DNA of 64,000 nt from Bacteroidales bacterium UBA6445 (GTDB lineage Bacteria > Bacteroidota > Bacteroidia > Bacteroidales > UBA932). The stretch covers positions 167,681 to 231,680 of the forward strand of contig DJOF01000021.1 in the NCBI GenBank assembly GCA_002439585.1, read 5' to 3'. Of the stretch, positions 42,694-50,718 are shown piece after piece (positions within the stretch are counted from its first letter, which is position 1; each line of letters starts with the position of its first letter). The translations under genes and the position numbers were made by a program. The notes under the pieces are model-generated. The model saw only the letters and a list, made by a program, of their open reading frames with translations, searched no databases and was not told where the DNA came from.

Positions 42694-43224
42694 TTAGAAC
42701 CGGTATTTTATAGAAATCTCAGGCATCCAGATGCGCTTGAGTCCGTTAGTGTAGAGAGAGAGGGTCACATCGTTGTCCCTACTCTTATAGATCTTGCACG
42801 CCAGTATAGCAGAATAGCCGATACCTATTGTTATCGGAAGCCTAAATGTGCATTCGAGCCTGACTATACCGGATAGTCCTCCTGTCAGACAGTCTCCATC
42901 CTTCGGATCCAGTATGCTTCCTGCTGCTATACCGGGGCCTCCATACATACTGAGAGTGCCACCATAGGATGTCGTCCATTGATGTATCGGAAGCAATATA
43001 TGCCAGTCGGCAGCATATCCAGGCCTCTTATTGTCTCCTTCTATGACACCTGTAAGGTCTGTATAAAGTCTGAGAAGCGATTTATTGCCCACCGATGAAG
43101 AGAACAGAGCCTCGATCCCCACCGATTTTGGAGAAGAAAGAACCCCGAGTTCAGTACTTTGTGCGCGATTTTCTATGCAGATGCAGACAAAGACGGTTGC
43201 TACTATGAGGAACTTGCCGGACAA
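42694..43224 (-). CDS. predicted secreted/outer-membrane beta-rich protein, function unknown
   Basis: The 176-residue protein has a signal peptide (MSGKFLIVATVFVCICIENRAQS, cleavage near 21), mostly beta-strand composition, and the C-terminal aromatic ending ISIKYRF. I do not recognise a named family. It lies 2 bases after pyk and 1 base before another outer-membrane protein gene, so all three should share one transcript. The link with glycolysis may be only a shared promoter. Confidence 0.62.
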   Translation of the reverse strand: MSGKFLIVATVFVCICIENRAQSTELGVLSSPKSVGIEALFSSSVGNKSLLRLYTDLTGVIEGDNKRPGYAADWHILLPIHQWTTSYGGTLSMYGGPGIAAGSILDPKDGDCLTGGLSGIVRLECTFRLPITIGIGYSAILACKIYKSRDNDVTLSLYTNGLKRIWMPEISIKYRF

Positions 43225-43226
43225 TC

Positions 43227-44630
43227 CTATACGTATTTCAGTTCCATATAAGTAGCACCAAGCTGCTCTCCGAATACTCCTCCGATAAATCCCACGAGAT
43301 CACCCTGACTTATCTTTCCTTCCTGTGAGAGAATCTCTATAGATTTCTTTGCGAATTCCTCCTTGTCTCCGACTTTGTCAAATTTGTAAGCATTAATGCC
43401 GAATACTAGAGCCAACTCTCTCATAGTATATGAGTTATAACACATTGCATAAATCGGGACTTTAGGTCTAAATGTAGAGAGATAACGTCCTACCCTACCT
43501 GTATATGTGTCAAATATGAGAGCCTTTACGGGCAGCTCCTGTGTCGCAGCTACAAGGGATCTTGCCAGAACAACTGCAACAGGCTTGATAGCCTTGCGCA
43601 GATCCAGTTCCAGATTGACATCAAGAGCCTGTTCAGTCTGCAGAGCTATACTTGTCATGGTCTTTACCGCCTCTACCGGGTATTTGCCGAATGCACTCTC
43701 ACCGCTAAGCATTATCGCATCAGCACTTTGGAATATAGCATTTGCGACATCGGTAACTTCCGCCCTTGTAGGACGAGGATTATCAATCATGCTCTGCAAC
43801 ATCTGAGTAGCAATGATGACAGGCTTCTTCCTTGCTCGGCAGGCTTTTACGACATCTCGTTGCACTAGTGGAATCCTTTCCGCAGGTATCTCCACACCGA
43901 GGTCTCCTCTTGCCACCATGACGCCATAGCTATATGTAAGAATATCGTCAAGGTTGTCAATGCCTTGTTGGTTCTCAATCTTGGATATTATTTTGAGATG
44001 ACTCTTGTGAGCGTCCAGAATCTCCTGAATTTCAAGTAGATCTTTCGCACTTCTGACGAAAGAATGTGCTATGAAGTCTATATCAGCTTTGATGGCCCAT
44101 TCTATGAAACGCCTATCTTTCTCGGTTACAGCTGGAAGGTTGATATGTACATTGGGGACATTTACGCTCTTGTGTCCTTTGATGACCCCTTCGTTCATCA
44201 CGCGGCATATAAGCCTGCCATCCTCGGCCCCAGTGACAGACAGATCGACAGAACCGTCATCTATCAGTATGTCAGAACCTATAGGTACATCTTCGGCCAG
44301 TCTCGGGTATGTCGTGTAAAGAATTCCTTTCGTGCACGCTTTGGAGGGGTCGTCAACGATCTCTATAACGTCTCCGGTATGAGCCAGAAATCCGACAGAA
44401 TTGGCCATCTGTGTCAGACGGACTTCAGGTCCTTTTGTATCTATGAGTATGCCTATCTTGTCCGAAACTTTCCGTACATTGTCAACAACCCGCTGTGCTC
44501 CTTCTAGCGAAGCATGCGCAGAATTGATCCTTACTACATTCATTCCCTGTTCGAAAAGCTGCCTAATGAAATCCTCTTCACACCGGTTATCAGCAACGGT
44601 GCATATTATCTTTGTTCTTTTGTCGTACAT
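43227..44630 (-). CDS. pyk: pyruvate kinase
   Basis: The 467-residue protein starts MYDKRTKIICTVADNR and has the substrate and metal motifs NVVRINSAHAS, IDTKGPEVRL, the catalytic-lysine region KIENQQGIDNLD and VARGDLGVEIP (near residue 230). The C-terminal allosteric domain is complete. It converts phosphoenolpyruvate and ADP to pyruvate and ATP. The leader begins at a TATTTTTG promoter and contains the palindrome CTGAATTCAG. It heads the operon with two outer-membrane proteins. Confidence 0.95.
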   Translation of the reverse strand: MYDKRTKIICTVADNRCEEDFIRQLFEQGMNVVRINSAHASLEGAQRVVDNVRKVSDKIGILIDTKGPEVRLTQMANSVGFLAHTGDVIEIVDDPSKACTKGILYTTYPRLAEDVPIGSDILIDDGSVDLSVTGAEDGRLICRVMNEGVIKGHKSVNVPNVHINLPAVTEKDRRFIEWAIKADIDFIAHSFVRSAKDLLEIQEILDAHKSHLKIISKIENQQGIDNLDDILTYSYGVMVARGDLGVEIPAERIPLVQRDVVKACRARKKPVIIATQMLQSMIDNPRPTRAEVTDVANAIFQSADAIMLSGESAFGKYPVEAVKTMTSIALQTEQALDVNLELDLRKAIKPVAVVLARSLVAATQELPVKALIFDTYTGRVGRYLSTFRPKVPIYAMCYNSYTMRELALVFGINAYKFDKVGDKEEFAKKSIEILSQEGKISQGDLVGFIGGVFGEQLGATYMELKYV

Positions 44631-44660
44631 TATCTATAAGAAACTGTTCTGAATTCAGCG

Positions 44661-44691
44661 CAAAAATAGCTAATTTTACCTCAATACCCAA
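44661..44691 (-). promoter_or_regulatory. promoter of the pyk operon
   Basis: On the minus strand TTG (44689-44691), a 20-base spacer, and TATTTTTG (44661-44668) followed by C. The leader (about 27 bases) contains a TAAGAAACTGTTCTGAA motif at its end, similar to the repeat-element terminus. Confidence 0.6.
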
Positions 44692-44833
44692 TATAAATTA
44701 TCACTAACTTTGTTAGGATATGCGCTAAGATCCGAGATGACTGCGGATTAAACAGAGTGCTCGTATGTAACACTTTTGTTAAAGCGGATTACTTAATTGT
44801 TATATCGGTTGATATTTAGAAGTTTACGATAGA

Positions 44834-46156
44834 ATGAACGAGTCAGATATACCTTCAGGCAACACAATGCTCCCTCCTCTGCCGGAACGCATGAGGCCTC
44901 AAAATCTTGACGAATATGTCGGTCAGAAGCACCTTGTAGGACCGGGCTGCATTCTTCGCAATATGGCAGAGAGTGGTAACCTTTCTTCCTTTATACTGTG
45001 GGGGCCTCCAGGTGTCGGCAAGACTACCCTTGCGAGAATCATTGCTAAGTCCGCGGATCGTGAGTTCTTCACTCTCTCCGCTGTAAGTTCAGGAGTCAGA
45101 GATGTGCGTGAAGTCATAGACAAGGCGCGGGAATCCAAGTCGTCTATATTTGGCGGGCGGGGTGCACCCATTTTGTTCATTGATGAGATTCACAGATTCA
45201 ACAAGGCTCAGCAGGATGCTCTGCTCGGGGCTGTGGAAGACGGTACTATTGTACTTATAGGAGCCACAACTGAGAATCCTTCATTCGAAGTCATCAGTCC
45301 CCTGCTTTCTCGCTGTCAGGTCTTTGTCCTAAAGTCTCTTGGTGCTGACGATATGAGGCAATTGATTGCAAGAGCGATAAAAGAAGACGTAATCCTTCGT
45401 CATAAGGATATAAGGATAGAAAGCGATGAGGCAATGCTCCGGTATGCGGGCGGAGATGCCCGTAAACTTCTCAATATACTTGAAGTTGTAGTCGACTCAG
45501 CAGGTTCAAATTCTCCTATTACAATAGATGACAAGACAGTGGAGACCTGCCTTCAGTCGAGTTCGGCTCGGTATGACAAAGGCGGAGACATGCATTACGA
45601 TATTATTTCCGCATTTATCAAGAGCATTCGCGGATCTGATCCAAATGCAGCCATATACTATCTGGCAAGAATGCTTGACAGTGGCGAGGATCCCCTGTTC
45701 ATTGCCAGAAGGCTCTGTATATCAGCTTCTGAAGATATTGGCTTGGCCAATCCCAATGCAATGCTTCTTGCAAGTTCATGCTTCCAGATAGTCTCGGTAA
45801 TAGGTATGCCGGAAGCAAGGATTCCTCTTGCAGAGGCGACTGTATACTTAGCTTCTTCGCCTAAGAGCAATTCTGCATATATGGCTATCGGTAAAGCTCT
45901 TCAGACAGCCTCGGAGACGCAGGCAGAAGTTGTACCACTATATTTAAGGAATGCTCCCACAGCATTGATGGCGCAACTTGGCTATAAAGACGGGTACAAA
46001 TATGCCCATGACTATCCGGGGCATTTCACAGACCTTGAGTTTATGCCACAAGGCCTCACTGGGACCGTATTCTATGAGCCTGCAGACAATCGCCATGAAG
46101 ACATTCTCCGCTCCTATTTGGAGAAATGCTGGCCCAAATACTATAAGAAAAGGTAG
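44834..46156 (+). CDS. rarA: replication-associated recombination protein A (RarA/MgsA)
   Basis: The 440-residue AAA+ ATPase has Walker A GPPGVGKTTLA (near residue 56), Walker B FIDEIHRFNKAQQDALL, sensor-1 GATTENPSFE and the C-terminal MgsA tetramerisation domain (GYKYAHDYPGHF). It is a clamp-loader-like protein that acts at stalled replication forks. It is monocistronic, with no evident TAnnTTTG promoter close to the ATG, and is terminated by the bidirectional hairpin of RNA-3. Confidence 0.95.
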   Translation: MNESDIPSGNTMLPPLPERMRPQNLDEYVGQKHLVGPGCILRNMAESGNLSSFILWGPPGVGKTTLARIIAKSADREFFTLSAVSSGVRDVREVIDKARESKSSIFGGRGAPILFIDEIHRFNKAQQDALLGAVEDGTIVLIGATTENPSFEVISPLLSRCQVFVLKSLGADDMRQLIARAIKEDVILRHKDIRIESDEAMLRYAGGDARKLLNILEVVVDSAGSNSPITIDDKTVETCLQSSSARYDKGGDMHYDIISAFIKSIRGSDPNAAIYYLARMLDSGEDPLFIARRLCISASEDIGLANPNAMLLASSCFQIVSVIGMPEARIPLAEATVYLASSPKSNSAYMAIGKALQTASETQAEVVPLYLRNAPTALMAQLGYKDGYKYAHDYPGHFTDLEFMPQGLTGTVFYEPADNRHEDILRSYLEKCWPKYYKKR

Positions 46157-46198
46157 CAGGCTTGGCATAGACCATTGATACCAGCGTACAGTAGCACC

Positions 46199-46235
46199 AA
46201 AAAAGGACCGACATCACTGCCAGTCCTTTTTTAAT
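46199..46235. terminator. bidirectional terminator of rarA and RNA-3
   Basis: AAGGACCGACA and TGCCAGTCCTT pair along 11 positions (two G-T), with A6 on the left and T6 on the right. It can stop rarA on the plus strand and RNA-3 on the minus strand. Confidence 0.85.
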
Positions 46236-46317
46236 CACTATTAATTATTGTTATTACTTTGGTTAGCGTGCCTATAAGGCTTCGATTTAAAAATGTCTTT
46301 AACGTTTTTAGATTACG
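46200..46317 (-). ncRNA. candidate small RNA, RNA-3
   Basis: A consensus promoter at 46321-46351 would start a transcript near 46317 that ends at the terminator at 46199-46235. There is no ORF. It begins with a hairpin (TAACGT..ACGTTA), has a small GCCTTATAGGC hairpin, an AU-rich linker and the terminator. Three blocks are complementary to RNA-1 and RNA-2 in colinear order: TTTTTAAATCG, CACGCTAACCA (one G-T) and ATAATTAATA. Alternatively the blocks reflect an inverted, divergent homologue. No expression data are available here. Confidence 0.6.
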
Positions 46318-46320
46318 TTA

Positions 46321-46351
46321 CAAATTTACGACAAAAATCTAGACTTGCAAA
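46321..46351 (-). promoter_or_regulatory. promoter of RNA-3
   Basis: TTTG (46348-46351), a 19-base spacer and TAAATTTG (46321-46328) on the minus strand. The geometry is identical to the RNA-1 and RNA-2 promoters. Confidence 0.7.
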
Positions 46352-46429
46352 TAATATCTTAAAATATTTTAACCAAAAGGACATTAATGCAGGAATTTTG
46401 ACGCTATGCATATTGTAAAGCAAGTAACG

Positions 46430-47116
46430 CTAACTCTGACTACCGTCAAGTAGCTCCGGCCGGCGCTGTTTTGTACGCTCGATAGCTTGAGCAGTCTGCC
46501 ACTCAAGAATCAGACGCGGATTGCCGCTTAGCAATACATCGGGCACTTTCCAACCATTGAACTCCGCCGGTCTGGTATATACCGGAGGGGAGACAAGACC
46601 TTCTTGGAAACTGTCGCTTAAAGCAGAGGTTTCGTCTGTAAGTGCCCCTGGTATAAGCCTTACAATAGAGTCGGCAAGCAGGGCTGCCGGTATCTCTCCG
46701 CCACTCACGACATAATCCCCTACCGATATCTCTCTTGTCACAATATGCTCCCGTATACGCTCGTCAATCCCCTTGTAGTGACCGCAGAGCACGATGATAT
46801 TCTCAAGCAGAGACAATTCGTTAGACAGTCCCTGAGTTAGATACTCCCCGTCTGGAGACATATATATGACCTCATCGTAATGTCGCTCCGTCTTAAGAGC
46901 ATTGACCATATTGAATACAGGCTCCACCATCATCACCATCCCCGCATCACCACCGTAAGAGTAATCATCCACATTCTTTCTGGATCCAATACCGTATTCT
47001 CTGAGATTGTGTACGTAAATCTCTACAAGGCCTTTCTTACGTGCCCTACCAACGATTGAATGCGAAAGTGGACTCTCAAGCAATTCCGGCACTACGGAGA
47101 TTATATCTATCCTCAT
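46430..47116 (-). CDS. trmD: tRNA (guanine37-N1)-methyltransferase
   Basis: The 228-residue SPOUT-class enzyme starts MRIDIISVVPELLESPLSHS and has the SAM-binding trefoil-knot motifs YMSPDGE, LCGHYKGIDERI and EISVGDYVVSGGE, with the catalytic Asp in the YSYGGDAGMVM loop region. It methylates G37 of tRNAs to prevent frameshifts. It is monocistronic here, not in the rimM/rplS context of Proteobacteria. The leader of about 100 bases begins with a strong GC hairpin at 47187-47217, so an attenuator is possible. Confidence 0.94.
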   Translation of the reverse strand: MRIDIISVVPELLESPLSHSIVGRARKKGLVEIYVHNLREYGIGSRKNVDDYSYGGDAGMVMMVEPVFNMVNALKTERHYDEVIYMSPDGEYLTQGLSNELSLLENIIVLCGHYKGIDERIREHIVTREISVGDYVVSGGEIPAALLADSIVRLIPGALTDETSALSDSFQEGLVSPPVYTRPAEFNGWKVPDVLLSGNPRLILEWQTAQAIERTKQRRPELLDGSQS

Positions 47117-47186
47117 GATATTTCAGAAATTATATTCAAAACCAAATTATCGTCAACTACATTGGTAACCTAAATAAAGGCCAAAA

Positions 47187-47217
47187 GACCGGTCAGGGAA
47201 CCATGTCCCGACCGGTC
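47187..47217 (-). promoter_or_regulatory. 5-prime hairpin in the trmD leader (possible attenuator)
   Basis: GACCGGTC occurs at 47187-47194 and 47210-47217. It is itself palindromic, so the two copies form an 8-pair stem extended by GGGA/TCCC. On the trmD transcript the hairpin is followed by TTTT. The predicted first base of the transcript is next to the stem. Confidence 0.6.
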
Positions 47218-47224
47218 CGTCTTA

Positions 47225-47232
47225 CAAATTTA
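47225..47232 (-). promoter_or_regulatory. -7 promoter element for trmD
   Basis: The minus strand reads TAAATTTG within CCGTAAATTTG, as at RNA-2. No TTTG is seen at -33. Confidence 0.55.
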
Positions 47233-47343
47233 CGGAATTTTCAGAAGCGACTATAATTTATTCGCCAATGAAATCCGAAAAAGTACTTGAGTTAATGATT
47301 TGTTCAAGAGAAATTTCTCATAAGAGCTGTCTAAGTAAGCGGC

Positions 47344-47484
47344 AAAAAATAAGTTGCCACAGATTTGGCAAAGATTTTTGAGGATAGATTACTTTTTGAA
47401 GAAGGAGTGTGCCGGTGGCACATAACTGATAAAGAAAGGAATATATACCAAAAAGATTGCCTAAGGTGATGCAAGTTATTTTTT
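47344..47484. mobile_element. MITE-like inverted-repeat element, divergent copy C
   Basis: The arms (47344-47379 and 47450-47484) are imperfect inverted repeats; both outer ends read AAAAAATAA. The interior shares GAGGAT, then GAAGAAGGAG and a 13-base hairpin GTGCC GGT GGCAC at 47409-47421, which is the covaried counterpart of GTACT GGA GGTAC in copies A and B. The ends differ from those of A and B, so this may be another subfamily. No transposase is present. It lies between trmD and the TonB receptor 3-prime end. Confidence 0.5.
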
Positions 47485-47521
47485 AAAGATTACTAAAAAT
47501 AAAATAAATTTTAAACAGTTT

Positions 47522-49804
47522 TTAGAAAGAGTAAGTTACTCCGAACATGAAGTTCACAGGAGTCTGAGGGAATACGCCCTCTTCCTGATAATTGTAGTTC
47601 TCCTTTATAAATCTTGCTCTATAGACCCATGCATCAGCATAATACATGTTGTTGAAGAGGTTGTTGACAAAGGCCTTAAGGCCGAGAATACCACCACCGA
47701 CATTGAAATCGTGGCTTACTGCAAGGTCACTCACAAAGTATGCCGGGATCTTACGAGAATCATCCTCGGTATTGTCCCAGTATTGGCTTCCTACATATTT
47801 GCCACTGAGTGAAATAGCAGTAGTTTTGAGAGAGCCGGAAGCGAATGTGCGGAAAGGATGAACGCTGATCTTTGCCATTCCTGTAACTGATGGAGACATC
47901 AGCATCGTAGTCTTGCCGATATGGTCTTCATCCTGACGTACAAAATTCCAGTCATCAAGGTTGTCATACACTTCCACATATGCACTATAGTCTTTTATCA
48001 TATTTGTGCTCAGCGTAAGATTAGCATTGATGTCAAGCCAGCGTAGAGGTCTGTATGCTGCAGCAAGTTCTATTCCTCTTCTCCAGCTTCTATCGACATT
48101 TTCCTTGAGGGCATAACCTACATCGCTCAGCTTTCCGGTCTCAAGAAGCATGTCTTTGTATTCCATCATGTAGATATTAGCGCTACCGGAGAATTTATCC
48201 CCTGTATATGTATAGCCAATCTCGATATCAAGCATTTTCTCTGGTCTCAGACCGACTTTGCCTTCTTTCCCAGAAGCAATAAGGTCATTTGCAGTCTCAA
48301 TGCTCTCTTTAAGATCGCTACGTCCGGGCTCACGGTGTCCAATTGCCGCCGAGACATAAGCCTTTTGCGCCCGAGACCATGAGAAAGTAGCACCGATTCT
48401 CGGATTGAAGAAATTCCATGACTTGTCATAGTCAAGCATACTGCCGTTGTCGTCCGGACCGTGCATATTGAGGAATACTCCCCTGTACTGAAGGTCTGCA
48501 TAGGCTGTAAGCCACTCTACAGGCCTGTATTCCGCTCTGGCAAAGGCATTTGCCTCACGTTTGCGTCCATGGTTGAGATACCACGAATGGGAGGCATTAT
48601 AGGAGTCATAGTCATAGCTGTCACCAAGAATATTGTTCCAAAGCACGTCTCCGAAATGATCTCCATTGTAAAGCGATAAATTGACGCCACCTACAATATC
48701 TAGGATAGGTGATGTGTATTTGAGATTGGAATTGACTACATGATATCCATTGTCCATAGCCTTCTGTACTATGAAATCGCCCTTTTCAACTTCTTGCCCG
48801 TCATAGATAGGGTTCTTGAAACCATAGTCCCCGAATTTCTCTCCAGCCTCATATTGTTCATAATATCCGTCGCCCTTGGTGAAATTGTATGTTGTGCTCC
48901 ATGTCAAGGCATCACCGAACTGACGTGTATAGTTCAGTTGGATATGGTGCTGAGTATAGTTGTCGGTCTCGTTGTCATAATAGTGAACATTGCCGTACTG
49001 GTCATAGTACTCGCCTGCGCTGTTGTGCTTCCTGTCGGTAAGATACGTAGCCATCGGGATACCGTTCCAAGTAATGCCTGTGTGCTGATTGCCATACAGA
49101 TAGGTAAGGCGAATAGAATTATTGCCCTTCAGCCATCCAAGCACTGCAAATCCGCTCTGAACTTTAGCCTTGGCATTGCGGATATATCCGTCAGTATAGT
49201 CGCGTGAGTATGCTGCATTGACATAAAGGCCGCTTTTAGTAAGCCCGGTACCAGCAGACAGAGTCGTTGTCATAGTACCGAATGAGCCTCTTCCTATGTT
49301 GAAATACCCGTGCGGGGCAGTGCTTACAGACGAGGTACTCATATTGACACTTGCCCCGAAGGCCCCAGCACCATTGGAAGATGTACCAAGACCGCGCTGC
49401 AGCTGAACAGAGCTAAGTATGCTGCTCAAAGCAGGAATATTGACCCAAAATACTTCCTGTGACTCGGCGTCATTGAGGGTGATACCGTTGAGAGTCACGT
49501 TGATCTGGGAGCCTTTTGATCCTCTTACTGTCATCTTGGAATATCCAAGGCCTGTTCCGCCTTCATTTGTTGTGACTACAGAAGGCTGCAGGGAGAGAGC
49601 CATCGGGATAGATGACATCTGACTAACCTTACGCAGATCGTCCTTTCCTACCATAGTAAAAGTAACAGGCGTCGACTTGCCTGCCCTTGATGCCGAGACA
49701 ACGACACTGTCGAGTCTCTCTGTCTTTGTCTCCACGTCAGTGGCAGCATAAGCCTGAGTGGCAGAAGCGGCACACAGTCCGCATAATAAAAATAAACCTC
49801 GCAT
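47522..49804 (-). CDS. TonB-dependent outer-membrane receptor, probably for thiamine
   Basis: From the ATG at 49804 the protein is 760 residues, with a signal peptide (MRGLFLLCGLCAASATQAYA) and a TonB-box-like RLDSVVVSA stretch. The plug domain follows (TVRGSKGSQINVTLNGI near residue 105), then a 22-strand barrel ending in VNFMFGVTYSF. It has no N-terminal carboxypeptidase-like extension and no SusD partner, so it is a small-molecule receptor rather than a glycan one. The TPP riboswitch directly upstream points to thiamine or a derivative. No inner-membrane thiamine permease or thiamine biosynthesis gene is in the window. An ATG at 49831 would place nine residues before the signal peptide. 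Confidence 0.85.
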   Translation of the reverse strand: MRGLFLLCGLCAASATQAYAATDVETKTERLDSVVVSASRAGKSTPVTFTMVGKDDLRKVSQMSSIPMALSLQPSVVTTNEGGTGLGYSKMTVRGSKGSQINVTLNGITLNDAESQEVFWVNIPALSSILSSVQLQRGLGTSSNGAGAFGASVNMSTSSVSTAPHGYFNIGRGSFGTMTTTLSAGTGLTKSGLYVNAAYSRDYTDGYIRNAKAKVQSGFAVLGWLKGNNSIRLTYLYGNQHTGITWNGIPMATYLTDRKHNSAGEYYDQYGNVHYYDNETDNYTQHHIQLNYTRQFGDALTWSTTYNFTKGDGYYEQYEAGEKFGDYGFKNPIYDGQEVEKGDFIVQKAMDNGYHVVNSNLKYTSPILDIVGGVNLSLYNGDHFGDVLWNNILGDSYDYDSYNASHSWYLNHGRKREANAFARAEYRPVEWLTAYADLQYRGVFLNMHGPDDNGSMLDYDKSWNFFNPRIGATFSWSRAQKAYVSAAIGHREPGRSDLKESIETANDLIASGKEGKVGLRPEKMLDIEIGYTYTGDKFSGSANIYMMEYKDMLLETGKLSDVGYALKENVDRSWRRGIELAAAYRPLRWLDINANLTLSTNMIKDYSAYVEVYDNLDDWNFVRQDEDHIGKTTMLMSPSVTGMAKISVHPFRTFASGSLKTTAISLSGKYVGSQYWDNTEDDSRKIPAYFVSDLAVSHDFNVGGGILGLKAFVNNLFNNMYYADAWVYRARFIKENYNYQEEGVFPQTPVNFMFGVTYSF

Positions 49805-49845
49805 AATTTTGGTTTTATGCAAGGGGCGCACTCAATGTGCATGAG

Positions 49846-49937
49846 ATCAGCATTCCCTACGGCGGCATTATCCGCTTCAGGTCTATGGGTATAATCTCAA
49901 CCGTCCGCACACCTCGCGGTACAGTACCCCAAGCTTG
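49846..49937 (-). promoter_or_regulatory. TPP riboswitch (THI element)
   Basis: The minus strand contains the conserved THI-box blocks in order: CTTGGGGTA (about 49929-49921), GGTTGAGATTATACCC (about 49902-49887), ACCTGAAGCGGATAATGCC (about 49881-49863) and GCCGTAGGGAA. This is the TPP aptamer with P1 formed by AGCTT and AATGCT. It begins about 10 bases after the stop codon of the upstream cyclase gene. The expression platform between 49845 and the ATG was not resolved. Confidence 0.93.
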
Positions 49938-49945
49938 TTAATATT

Positions 49946-50716
49946 TTATTTTATTTCTTTCAGTCTGATTTCAAATAATTTACACCAATTTTTACCGGTG
50001 ACGAAGATACGTCCTGATGAAGGATCATAGGCTATCCCGTTGAGCACGTCAGTATTCTCGTCCTTCTCTTCAGGCGAAAGCAGCCCAGTGCAGTCTATCG
50101 TGCCAGTAACTCTTCCACTTGCAGGATCGATGATCACGATAAGGTCTGTAAGATATACATTTGCCCAGATCCTGCCATCGATGTATTCCAATTCATTAAG
50201 GTTGGAAAGAGGCCTGTTCCCTATCTTTACCTGAATCTTTCTAAGCGTACGCATGCTCTCGTCAAGAAAGTACAGATATGAAGAGCCGTCGCTTGCTATA
50301 AGGTTCTTCCCGTCTGTGGTAAGTCCCCAGCCTTCACGAGGATATGAATAAGACTTACGGTATTCAAGTGTCTTTGCATCATACTCGAACACAAGATTGT
50401 TCTGCCAAGTAAGGATATATATCTTCCCGTCTTTCTCCACAGAACCCTCGACGAAATATTTTCTGTCGAAATTCAGTCTCTGCAGAGCCTTTCCGCTCTT
50501 GTAGTCATTCTTCCTAAAAGTCGAAAGTCCGTGAAGACCCGTACTTTCATAAAGGAATCCGTCATGAAAGAATAGTCCTTGAGTATATGACTTTGTGTCA
50601 TGAGGATATGTATGCAAGACTTCAACTCGGTATTGAGACAAGGGAACAGCAGCGCCAAGGTCCAAGGCAAGCATGGACATGAATGCAGTCAGAATCCCAG
50701 CAAACTTGGACCTCAT
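49946..50716 (-). CDS. glutaminyl-peptide cyclotransferase, secreted
   Basis: The 256-residue protein has a signal peptide (residues 1-22, ending near DLGAA) and the beta-propeller motifs of plant/bacterial-type glutaminyl cyclases: HTYPHDTKSYTQGLFF, NLNELEYIDGRIWANVY and VLNGIAYDP. It converts N-terminal Gln of exported proteins to pyroglutamate. In Bacteroidetes such an enzyme is often needed because signal peptidase cleavage can leave N-terminal Gln. It starts 2 bases after the pyrG stop. The THI element begins about 10 bases after its own stop. Confidence 0.88.
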   Translation of the reverse strand: MRSKFAGILTAFMSMLALDLGAAVPLSQYRVEVLHTYPHDTKSYTQGLFFHDGFLYESTGLHGLSTFRKNDYKSGKALQRLNFDRKYFVEGSVEKDGKIYILTWQNNLVFEYDAKTLEYRKSYSYPREGWGLTTDGKNLIASDGSSYLYFLDESMRTLRKIQVKIGNRPLSNLNELEYIDGRIWANVYLTDLIVIIDPASGRVTGTIDCTGLLSPEEKDENTDVLNGIAYDPSSGRIFVTGKNWCKLFEIRLKEIK

Positions 50717-50718
50717 GG

